Below, piece by piece: positions 1 to 5,393 of a DNA stretch of 7,325 nt. This DNA is from JBKBMT01 sp046295655 (GTDB lineage: Bacteria; Pseudomonadota; Alphaproteobacteria; Rhodobacterales; Rhodobacteraceae). The stretch lies in NCBI GenBank assembly GCA_046295655.1, contig JBKBMT010000102.1:1-7325 (forward strand), read 5' to 3'. Below the pieces are notes generated by a model. The model saw only the letters and a program-made list of their open reading frames with translations. It searched no databases and had not been told where the DNA came from. Both the position numbers and the translations under genes were made by a program. Position 1 is the stretch's first letter; the number at the start of each line of letters is the position of its first letter.

Positions 1-184
1 CACCGGACTGCCGGAACGCCGCGGCGGGAACTGGCCCTGCATTCGCGCCACTGAACGGCAGCGCCACTCAGTCCGGCACGCAGCGGGAGCGGGCCGACTG
101 CGCCGCTGCACGGCCGACTGCGGCAGATCGGGCGGGCCTCGGACATCTGTGCCACGACCGCTCGGCGCGCCGTTATGCGGCGCA
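1..184. other. Non-coding or undetermined stretch beyond the tRNA
   Basis: I find no gene I can support here. The frames that stay open run into the tRNA or have no credible ribosome binding site, and their translations are Arg/Ala-rich without recognisable motifs. Small repeats are visible: GGCCGACTGCG occurs at 92-102 and 112-122, GCGCCACT at 45-52 and 61-68, and CCGGACTG (3-10) is the inverse of CAGTCCGG (69-76). No clear hairpin with a T-run follows the 3' end of the tRNA. The stretch may hold the processing and termination region of the HU-tRNA transcript, or the edge of something that continues outside the window. Confidence 0.4.
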
Positions 185-259
185 TGGTGGGCGATGACGG
201 ATTTGAACCGCCGACATCTTCGATGTGAACGAAGCGCTCTACCGCTGAGCTAATCGCCC
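185..259 (-). tRNA. tRNA-Val (anticodon CAC)
   Basis: This is a complete tRNA read on the minus strand. The acceptor stem pairs GGGCGAT with ATCGCCC in 7 perfect pairs. The D arm begins GCTC..GAGC, the anticodon stem is CTTCG/CGAAG, and the seven-base loop TTCACAT gives anticodon CAC, which reads the valine codon GUG. The T arm is GGCGG-TTCAAAT-CCGTC. The discriminator base is A and a CCA end is encoded at 185-187. The gene starts 12 bases after the stop codon of the HU-like gene on the same strand, with no room for a separate promoter of ordinary size. It is therefore probably cut out of the HU mRNA, although an internal promoter within the HU coding region cannot be excluded. Confidence 0.96.
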
Positions 260-271
260 CTGGCGCGCGGT

Positions 272-727
272 TTAGCCGTTGTCACCCTCCGGTGCAAGAC
301 CCTCAGGCGCAGACCTCTTGCCGGGTTTCCCGCCGCCTGCGCCGCGGCGCAGCTTGATGGTCAGCGCACTGCCCACGCCGGTATCGCGCGTCCGGCTGAC
401 CCGTGCCTTCCCGAAGCCGGGCAGGTTCAATGCCTCGCCGCGCGCCAGCGCCTCTCCGAGGACCGCAAGCGTCGCCTCGACCGCAGGGCGGACGTCCTTC
501 TTCTTCTGGCCGGTACGGGCCAGCACCCGCTCGACGATATCCTTGACCTTCAGCTGCGGGGCAGCAACCGCCTCGTCCGGCGCCGGGGGCACGACCTGGG
601 GCGGCAGGTCAGCGATAACGTCCGCACCATTGTCAGGTGCGGCGGCACGCTTGCGCGCCGGCGGCCGTGGCGTCGTTGGGGCCTTCTTCGCCGCAGGCTT
701 TGCAGCTGTCTTGGTGGAGCGCGCCAT
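272..727 (-). CDS. HU-family DNA-binding protein with a long basic N-terminal tail
   Basis: This is a 151-residue nucleoid protein. Residues 1-57 form a low-complexity tail rich in Ala, Lys and Pro (for example TAAKPAAKKAP), resembling histone H1 tails. Residues 58-128 match the HU/IHF fold: two helices (VKDIVERVLARTGQKKKDV and the segment after it), then the conserved LPGFGKARVSR turn. A Gly/Lys-rich C-terminal tail follows. Against typical HU (about 90 residues), the beta-arm is shortened and lacks the usual RNPxTG tip with the DNA-intercalating proline, so DNA binding may rely more on the tails. The start at 727 is chosen because AGGGA lies about 8 bases upstream; an earlier in-frame ATG at 760 falls inside the predicted promoter region. 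The gene is followed immediately by tRNA-Val. HU membership is well supported, while the DNA-binding mode is inferred. Confidence 0.88.
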   Translation of the reverse strand: MARSTKTAAKPAAKKAPTTPRPPARKRAAAPDNGADVIADLPPQVVPPAPDEAVAAPQLKVKDIVERVLARTGQKKKDVRPAVEATLAVLGEALARGEALNLPGFGKARVSRTRDTGVGSALTIKLRRGAGGGKPGKRSAPEGLAPEGDNG

Positions 728-749
728 GATCTTTTCCCTGTCCCGTCGG

Positions 750-767
750 GGTCGCAGCATAGCGACC
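750..767. promoter_or_regulatory. Perfect inverted repeat centred on the -10 hexamer (possible operator)
   Basis: GGTCGC (750-755) and GCGACC (762-767) are perfect 6-base inverted copies separated by exactly six bases, and those six bases are the predicted -10 hexamer of the HU promoter. A protein bound here would block RNA polymerase, so this may be an operator. It might also be a chance palindrome in GC-rich DNA. No regulator gene is identified for it in the window. Confidence 0.4.
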
Positions 768-783
768 TGCGGCCAGCCGGCAA
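756..783 (-). promoter_or_regulatory. Sigma70-type promoter of the HU-tRNA unit
   Basis: On the minus strand TTGCCG (783-778) is followed after 16 bases by TATGCT (761-756). This is a fair match to the housekeeping -35/-10 consensus and lies 29 bases upstream of the chosen HU start. Transcription would begin near 749, giving a leader of about 22 bases that contains the ribosome binding site. This is a sequence match only; the start site has not been mapped. Confidence 0.55.
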
Positions 784-877
784 CCGGAGAGATGAACGCA
801 CGCCCGGCCGCCGGAGCGTGGCAGGACCGGCACCTATGGTCCGGGGCCGCCGAGTCGTCGGAATGCTCCGTCCCCTC

Positions 878-892
878 ACCGCAGACGGCGGT
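878..892 (-). terminator. Weak hairpin after the protease gene
   Basis: On the minus strand ACCGC-cgtct-GCGGT can fold into a 5-bp hairpin starting 6 bases after the protease stop codon. It is not followed by a T-run, so it is not a canonical intrinsic terminator. It may only stabilise the mRNA end or have no role. Confidence 0.2.
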
Positions 893-898
893 CAGGGC

Positions 899-2221
899 CT
901 ATTGCCCGCTCAACGAATACGCGCCGGCCGAACAGGCGAAGGGCGCGCGCACCATCCCATGACCGAACACCGGGTCAAAGCCGGCCGCGCCCATGTCCTC
1001 GGCGCAGGCCAGGAGCCCGGCGATGACCTCGTCGAGCGGCAGCTGCGGCGCGCGCATACGTTGCACCGCAAGCGTCGCCGTGACGAATGGCGCCGCGTAC
1101 GAGGTTCCGCTGCGCAACCGGCCACCGGAGACGGAGGCCGCGGTCCAGACGCCGACGCCGGGGGCGGCAAGGCTGATCCAGGGCCCCTGATTGGCCTGGC
1201 GATAGACCCGGCCGCGGGAATCGACTGCGGTGACGGCAAGCACATGCGGCCAGGCGGCAGGATAGGTCGGGCCCGCGCCGGGGCCTCCGTTTCCGGCGGC
1301 GGCAACCAGGCCGACCCCCTTCAAGGCGACCTCGGTCGTCACCCTTTCCAGCACCGCGTTGGCCGGGCCGGACAGGCTGAGGTTGATCACCCCGGCCCCT
1401 TCCGCCGCAAGCGTGTCGATGGCGGCTGCGATCGCAAAGGCATCGGATTGCGCACCCCCCGCCCCGGCGTGGAAGGCATCCACCGCCAGCAGGTCGGCAT
1501 TCGGCAGAAGCCCCGGCACACGCCCCTCGACCCGGCCGACCAGCAGCGCCGCGACGGCGGTGCCGTGCTGGGCGCCGGCGGGCGAACGCCCGCCCGTCCG
1601 CCCGGGCAGAATGGTCAGCCTCTGCCCCGTCAGGGCCGGGTGATCCGGGTTGATCGCCGTATCGACCATGCCGATCCGCGGCGCATAGAGACTCGGCCAG
1701 CCGGACCAGCCGATCGCGCGGTGCGCGGCGCAGTCGCCGCCATCGCAGGGAAAGTCGTCGGGCCGGTACAGGCTGTTGGCATCGGCAAGGGCGCCGGGGA
1801 TCAGCACCGCGAGTTCGGCGCGCGCGGCCTCGATCCCGCGCCCCGCCGGAAGCGCAAGCCGGAAGGTCGTGCCGAAGATCACGCGGTTCGACCACTCGTC
1901 GAGAACCTCGTAGCCGGCCGCGAGCGCCGGCGCGATCGTGGCACCCTCGGGCAGGAGCACGATGAGTTCGGGCGGCGGCGGCGGACGTCGCACCGCCTGA
2001 CGCACGGTCCGCCGGCTGCGCGCCGGGCTGCGATCGGGACCGCCCGCCTCGCCCGCACCGCCGCCGTCGTCGCCGTCGGAGGCATGCGCGGGATCGAGCC
2101 GAAACACCGCTGGCGCTGCATAGGCCGCACCGGCGGCAAGCCCGAGCCGCAGCAGCATCCGTCTGCGCGTCGTGACCGTTCGTATCGCTCCGGAACGCAC
2201 CGGGTGGGTCGGCTCGGACAT
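899..2221 (-). CDS. Exported subtilisin-like (S8) serine protease with Tat-type signal
   Basis: This 440-residue endopeptidase belongs to the subtilase family. The catalytic triad is visible: Asp187 in IGMVDTAI, His219 in QHGTAVAAL and Ser374 in SGTSYAAP, with the oxyanion-hole Asn311 in AAAGNGG. The N-terminus carries a twin-arginine-like signal: TTRRRMLLR at 17-25, a hydrophobic stretch at about 26-40, and a likely signal-peptidase site after AHA (45-47). Residues 48-85 are a Gly/Asp-rich then Arg/Pro-rich linker, and about 86-150 may be an inhibitor-I9-like propeptide. Cys159 and Cys164 could form a disulfide. The start at 2221 is set by a strong AAGGAAGG about 5 bases upstream; an upstream ATG at 2281 would overlap the promoter. 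An ECF-type promoter lies 38-63 bases upstream, matching the one before the nearby sigma factor gene, so control by that sigma factor is likely. The substrate is unknown. Confidence 0.93.
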   Translation of the reverse strand: MSEPTHPVRSGAIRTVTTRRRMLLRLGLAAGAAYAAPAVFRLDPAHASDGDDGGGAGEAGGPDRSPARSRRTVRQAVRRPPPPPELIVLLPEGATIAPALAAGYEVLDEWSNRVIFGTTFRLALPAGRGIEAARAELAVLIPGALADANSLYRPDDFPCDGGDCAAHRAIGWSGWPSLYAPRIGMVDTAINPDHPALTGQRLTILPGRTGGRSPAGAQHGTAVAALLVGRVEGRVPGLLPNADLLAVDAFHAGAGGAQSDAFAIAAAIDTLAAEGAGVINLSLSGPANAVLERVTTEVALKGVGLVAAAGNGGPGAGPTYPAAWPHVLAVTAVDSRGRVYRQANQGPWISLAAPGVGVWTAASVSGGRLRSGTSYAAPFVTATLAVQRMRAPQLPLDEVIAGLLACAEDMGAAGFDPVFGHGMVRAPFACSAGAYSLSGQ

Positions 2222-2258
2222 GCACACCTTCCTTGATCCAAGTGCACCATACTCTTCG

Positions 2259-2284
2259 AACGATGCTGAAAGCGATTTCATTCC
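2259..2284 (-). promoter_or_regulatory. ECF-sigma-type promoter of the protease gene
   Basis: On the minus strand GGAAT (2284-2280) is followed after 17 bases by CGTT (2262-2259). The classic -35 'GGAAY' and -10 'cGTT' of many alphaproteobacterial ECF promoters have this form with 16-17 bases between them. The site is 38 bases from the protease start codon, leaving a leader of about 30 bases. The same two elements precede the sigma factor gene at 3267-3291, which makes a chance match less likely. Confidence 0.65.
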
Positions 2285-2411
2285 GACAGTCTGCAGAGAT
2301 CAATCAATGGCATCTCCGCACTGGACAGGTCACGCCGGGTGATGCAGGCTCCTTTCGCAATCATCCCGCACGGCACCGGCACACCCGCGCCCTGCGATCC
2401 GAGCGGACCTC

Positions 2412-3227
2412 ATGTCGCGAAAGACATTGCAGCTCGACGCCGAGGCGCTGCTCTCCGAGATGATCTTTGGTCATGGCTATTTGCATTACGGCTACTGGCC
2501 GAATGGCTCGCCGGATGACTTGTCGGCGATGGCGCTGGGACAGGCCCAGGAGGCCTAACTTGAGCGGCTGTGCGCCGCGATCCCGCCGGGCACCCGCAGC
2601 CTGCTTGACGTCGGTTCGGGAACCGGTGCGAATGCACTGGCCCTGACAAGACGCGGCTTCGAGGTAACCTGCCTGTGCCCCTCCGAGCAGCTGAACGCAA
2701 TGGCCCGGCGCAAGCTTCCGTCCGAGGTCGAGATCCACACCTCGACCTTCGAGGATTTCGACAGCAGCGTCGAGTTCGACATCTGCCTCTTCGCCGAAAG
2801 CTTCCATTACATCCCGCTCGCTCCGGCGTTGCGCCAGATCGCGCGATACGGCCGCCAAGGAGCCGTCATCTTCGACTACTTCCGCCGGAAGGCCGAGCAT
2901 GGCGTCTCGCCCGACAGCCCGCGCAATACCCATGCTGCATTCCTAAAGGAGCTGGAGCGTCAGGGCAGGCTCGCGATCCGGAGTGACGAGGATCTGACCG
3001 AGGCCATCGCGCCGACCTTCGAGGTGCTCGACCACCTGCGCAACACCCATCTTGCGCCGTTCCTGAGGCGCGCGCGGGATCACGCCCGGAAAGCCTGGCC
3101 GGTCCGGTCATTCCTGATCGAAAAGCCAATCGGCCGTCGGCTTGACCGTCTTCAACGTCCGGCGCTACGGGCAGCCGCCTTCCGGCGCGACCTGGAATAT
3201 CGTCTGATAACGCTCGCTCCGGTGTGA
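2412..3227 (+). pseudogene. Class I SAM-dependent methyltransferase broken by an in-frame TAA
   Basis: One frame runs from ATG 2412 to TGA 3225-3227 (272 codons including both stops) and is interrupted only by TAA at 2556-2558, codon 49. Codons 1-48 encode an N-terminal segment with GHGYLHYGYWPNG. After the stop come LLDVGSGTGANAL (about 64-76), the SAM-binding motif I of Rossmann-fold methyltransferases, then FDICLFAESFHYI, a motif like those that follow the core strands, and a complete-looking C-terminus. The frame is intact on both sides, so a single-base change (for example TAC or TAT to TAA, giving EAYLERL) explains the break. A later in-frame ATG at 2700 would drop motif I and is unlikely to give an active enzyme. 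AGGAGG at 2548-2553 lies just before the stop, but no in-frame ATG, GTG or TTG is suitably placed after it. The methylated substrate is unknown. A sequencing error is the main alternative. Confidence 0.8.
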
Positions 3228-3266
3228 TCCTGCCGCTACCAACAGTGTCGATATTTTCCGATCCGG

Positions 3267-3291
3267 GGAATAGAACGCGCCCGGCGTCGTT
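3267..3291 (+). promoter_or_regulatory. ECF-sigma-type promoter of the sigma/anti-sigma operon
   Basis: GGAAT (3267-3271) is followed after 16 bases by CGTT (3288-3291), 33 bases before the GTG start of the sigma factor gene. It carries the same -35 and -10 elements as the promoter of the divergent protease. This fits positive autoregulation, which is common for ECF sigma factors, but recognition by this particular sigma factor is inferred. Confidence 0.65.
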
Positions 3292-3323
3292 CTGGGTGAG
3301 GACGACGACAGCGGGAGACCCCA

Positions 3324-3854
3324 GTGACCGAGGATGTTCGTGCCGAGTTGATCGCACTGCTGCCCCGCCTGCGCAGCTTTGGCCGCAGCCTTGCGGGCGC
3401 GCCGGATCAGGCCGACGATCTGGTGCAGCAGGCGGTCGAGAAGGCGTTGCGCAATATCGCCAGCTGGCAACCGGGCACACGGCTCGACGCCTGGATGTTC
3501 CGTATCCTGCGGAACTGCTGGATCGACACGATCCGCGCGCGCCGGCCCGCGGTCGCGCTGGACGACATCGAAGGCTCGCCGGCCATTGTGGGCGAGGACG
3601 GGCGGCGCGTCGCCGAGGCGCGTCTGCAACTCGAGTCGGTGCGCCGCGCGATGGCCGGGCTGCCCGAGGAACAGCGCAGCGTCCTGATGCTCGTCTGCGT
3701 CGAGGGGATGCGCTATCGCGAGGCAGCCGAAGCGCTTGGCATCCCCGAAGGCACCGTGATGAGCCGTCTCGCCCGCGGGCGTCTGGCCCTCGCAGCCGCG
3801 CTGGGAATGACTGCCGAGGGGACACGCGAAAGACAGGAGGGCAAGGCCCGATGA
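3324..3854 (+). CDS. ECF-family RNA polymerase sigma factor
   Basis: This 176-residue protein has the two-domain layout of extracytoplasmic-function sigma factors. Region 2 spans about residues 9-75 and includes DQADDLVQQAVEKAL and the region 2.3/2.4-like stretch LDAWMFRILRNCWIDTIRARR, which opens and reads the -10 element. Region 4 spans about 103-155 with the LPEEQRSVLML helix and the helix-turn-helix YREAAEALGIPEGTVMSRLARGR that reads the -35. A short linker at 76-102 lacks region 3, as expected. The start is GTG at 3324, preceded by GGGAGA. The stop overlaps the anti-sigma start as ATGA, so the two are translationally coupled. It is not a clear EcfG: no PhyR or NepR gene is adjacent, although its likely promoters look EcfG-like. 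The signal it answers is unknown. Confidence 0.94.
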   Translation: MTEDVRAELIALLPRLRSFGRSLAGAPDQADDLVQQAVEKALRNIASWQPGTRLDAWMFRILRNCWIDTIRARRPAVALDDIEGSPAIVGEDGRRVAEARLQLESVRRAMAGLPEEQRSVLMLVCVEGMRYREAAEALGIPEGTVMSRLARGRLALAAALGMTAEGTRERQEGKAR

Positions 3855-4573
3855 GCCAGGATCCCCGGAAGACTTCAGAGGAAGTGGATGACGAGATGCT
3901 GATGGCACTGGCCGACAACGAGTTGCCGGAGAAGGAGGCAGCGCGGCTGCGCGCCGTGATTGCCGCCGATCCGGGCCTTGCGTCGCGGTTCGCGCTGTTC
4001 TCGGGAACGGCCAATGCGCTGCGGGAGGCATGGCCCCGGGACCCGGTGCCGGAACGACTGGTCCAGACGGTGCTCGATGCGACCGGCGCGCCAGAGGCGA
4101 GGCCGGTGGTGGTGCCGCTGCGGCGGCGCCCCGCGGCGTCCCTTTCCTGGCCTGCCGCGCTGGCAGCAGCGCTGGTTCTGGGGCTGGGGCTCGGCTGGCT
4201 CGGGGGCACGCGCGAAAGCGCGCCGGTGACGGTCACCGATCTGCCCCGCGCCGCGGCCGAGGCGCTGTCGCGAAGCCCGACCGGCACGACGGCGGAGCTT
4301 GCCGGCGGCGTGACGGCCCGGGCGGCGGGCAGTTTCGAGACCGAGTTCGGACTGTGCCGGCTCCTTGTCCTCGAAGGGGCGTCCGCCGGTCGCGTGATCG
4401 CGTGTCGCGAGGGCGACGGCTGGCAGATCGCGCTTTCGGTCGGCGGAGGCGCAGAGGGCCGTTTCATGCCCGCAGCGGACCTCGCGGTGGAACTGGCCGA
4501 CCAGTGGCTCGATGCGGCAGGCGCCGGCGTCCCGCTTGACGCCGAGGCCGAAAGGCGCGCGCTTGATCGCTGA
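3851..4573 (+). CDS. Membrane anti-sigma factor
   Basis: This 240-residue protein is inferred to bind and silence the ECF sigma factor encoded just before it, with which it overlaps by four bases. Residues 12-61 (DDEMLMALADNELPEKEAAR and following) match the small helical anti-sigma domain seen at the N-terminus of such proteins. No HxxxCxxC zinc motif is present, so it is not a ZAS-type factor. One membrane segment is predicted at about 98-118 (SWPAALAAALVLGLGLGWLGG), preceded by an RRR cluster that fits a cytoplasmic N-terminus. Residues 119-240 would lie in the periplasm as a sensor domain and include two cysteines, Cys169 and Cys185. Release of the sigma factor may involve proteolysis or a change in this domain; the sequence does not show which. 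I do not recognise a named ortholog. Confidence 0.85.
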   Translation: MSQDPRKTSEEVDDEMLMALADNELPEKEAARLRAVIAADPGLASRFALFSGTANALREAWPRDPVPERLVQTVLDATGAPEARPVVVPLRRRPAASLSWPAALAAALVLGLGLGWLGGTRESAPVTVTDLPRAAAEALSRSPTGTTAELAGGVTARAAGSFETEFGLCRLLVLEGASAGRVIACREGDGWQIALSVGGGAEGRFMPAADLAVELADQWLDAAGAGVPLDAEAERRALDR

Positions 4574-4593
4574 AGCGGCCGGGCGATCGGCAG

Positions 4594-4623
4594 TTGTCAG
4601 CCCCCGGGGCCATCGGACATAAT
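4594..4623 (+). promoter_or_regulatory. Sigma70-type promoter of kpsT-kpsE
   Basis: TTGTCA (4594-4599) is followed after 18 bases by CATAAT (4618-4623), a good match to the housekeeping consensus in otherwise GC-rich DNA. Transcription would begin near 4630, leaving a leader of about 100 bases before kpsT. This separates the capsule-export genes from the ECF operon. It is a sequence match only. Confidence 0.55.
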
Positions 4624-4631
4624 GGCGCCGT

Positions 4632-4719
4632 AAAGGGCGGATAAAGCCCTTTGCGGAAATAATCCGCCCCCGAAGGCGGAACGCCATCCGCGCCCCGGCA
4701 TGCCGCCGGGCCGATGGCG
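4632..4719 (+). promoter_or_regulatory. Structured leader of kpsT with competing hairpins
   Basis: Several perfect stems can form in this leader. AAAGGGC (4632-4638) pairs with GCCCTTT (4646-4652). GCGGA (4653-4657) pairs with TCCGC (4663-4667). TCCGCC (4663-4668) pairs with GGCGGA (4675-4680). GGGCGGAT (4635-4642) pairs with ATCCGCCC (4662-4669). The last three share 4663-4667 and so exclude one another. A further stem-loop joins CGCCATC (4682-4688) to GATGGCG (4713-4719), enclosing CCCGGC/GCCGGG (4694-4699/4705-4710), and ends 6 bases before the ribosome binding site. No T-run follows any stem, so intrinsic termination is not evident. I match it to no known riboswitch class. Confidence 0.45.
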
Positions 4720-4733
4720 CGGGCAGAGGCGCG

Positions 4734-5393
4734 ATGATCGAATTCGACGCGGTCAGCAAGTCGTTCTGGACGGGAAAGACCCGCAAGGTCATCCTCGACC
4801 GGGCCTCGTTCCGGGTCGATCTCGGCAATTCGCTCGGCATCCTCGCACCGAACGGGACCGGCAAGACGACGATCATCAACATGATGGCGGGGCTAGAGAA
4901 ACCCGACGAGGGCCGGATCCGGCGCACCAGCCGCATCTCGTTCCCGCTGGGCTTCATGGGCGGCGTGGTGAACAAGCACACGGGAACCGAGAACGCCCGC
5001 TACATCGCGCGGCTCTACGGGCTGGACCCCGACTATGTCGAGGCATTCTGCCGCTGGATGTGCGGGATCGAGGAATATTTCGACATGCCCGTCGGCACCT
5101 ACAGCCAGGGGATGCGGGCGCGGTTCTCGTTCGCGCTGATGCTGGCCATCGAATTCGACATCTATCTGATCGACGAAGGCATGCCCTCGACCACCGATGT
5201 GGCCTTCAACCGCAAGGCGGCTGCGATCCTGCGCGAACGGTTGAAGCAGTCAACGGTGGTGATCGTCTCGCACCAGCCGCAGACGCTGGAGAAATTCTGC
5301 CGCTCGGCGGCGGTGCTGCGGCATGGCAAGCTGCACATGTTCGATACTCTGGAAGAGGCCAGGCGGCTCTATGATTACGAAGCCCAGGGCTAG
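4734..5393 (+). CDS. kpsT: Capsule polysaccharide ABC exporter, ATP-binding subunit (KpsT-like)
   Basis: This 219-residue protein, the usual KpsT length, would power export of capsular polysaccharide across the inner membrane together with a KpsM-type permease. The Walker A loop is APNGTGKTT (38-46), where Ala replaces the usual first Gly. The ABC signature reads YSQGMRAR (123-130), Walker B is IYLIDE (143-148) with Glu148 as the catalytic base, and the switch histidine is His180 in VIVSHQ. After Walker B it has GMPSTTD instead of the more common AVGD-type D-loop. The start at 4734 follows an AGAGG site. The gene overlaps kpsE by 23 bases. No KpsM permease lies next to it. KpsT/CtrD/BexA-type assignment is firm; the exact glycan cannot be told. 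Confidence 0.9.
   Translation: MIEFDAVSKSFWTGKTRKVILDRASFRVDLGNSLGILAPNGTGKTTIINMMAGLEKPDEGRIRRTSRISFPLGFMGGVVNKHTGTENARYIARLYGLDPDYVEAFCRWMCGIEEYFDMPVGTYSQGMRARFSFALMLAIEFDIYLIDEGMPSTTDVAFNRKAAAILRERLKQSTVVIVSHQPQTLEKFCRSAAVLRHGKLHMFDTLEEARRLYDYEAQG

Noticed and set aside
3..146. Possible minus-strand gene starting at ATG 146 and leaving the window
   Set aside because: There is no ribosome binding site, the composition is Cys/Arg-rich and unconvincing, and it lies just beyond a tRNA.
818..2236. Long plus-strand open frame (472 codons) opposite the protease gene
   Set aside because: It is antisense to a protease with a complete catalytic triad. Its translation is Arg/Gly-rich without domains, as expected from a stop-poor antisense frame in GC-rich DNA.
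2548..2568. Translation restart of the methyltransferase after the TAA, using AGGAGG at 2548-2553
   Set aside because: The only in-frame candidate nearby is CTG at 2568, 14 bases away and a rare start codon. The TTG at 2560 is out of frame.
3224..3850. In-frame upstream extension of the anti-sigma gene to 3224
   Set aside because: The added part overlaps the sigma gene in another frame and looks like shadow sequence. The ATG at 3851, overlapping the sigma stop, is the normal arrangement.
2866..4467. Long minus-strand open frame (533 codons) across the methyltransferase remnant, sigma and anti-sigma genes
   Set aside because: It runs across three well-supported genes and both intergenic stretches, and has a low-complexity Ser/Arg/Ala-rich translation with no recognisable motif.
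4632..4652. Intrinsic terminator of the anti-sigma operon (AAAGGGC/GCCCTTT stem)
   Set aside because: The stem is good but only the three Ts within it are present and GCGG follows, so there is no U-tract. It is described instead as part of the kpsT leader.
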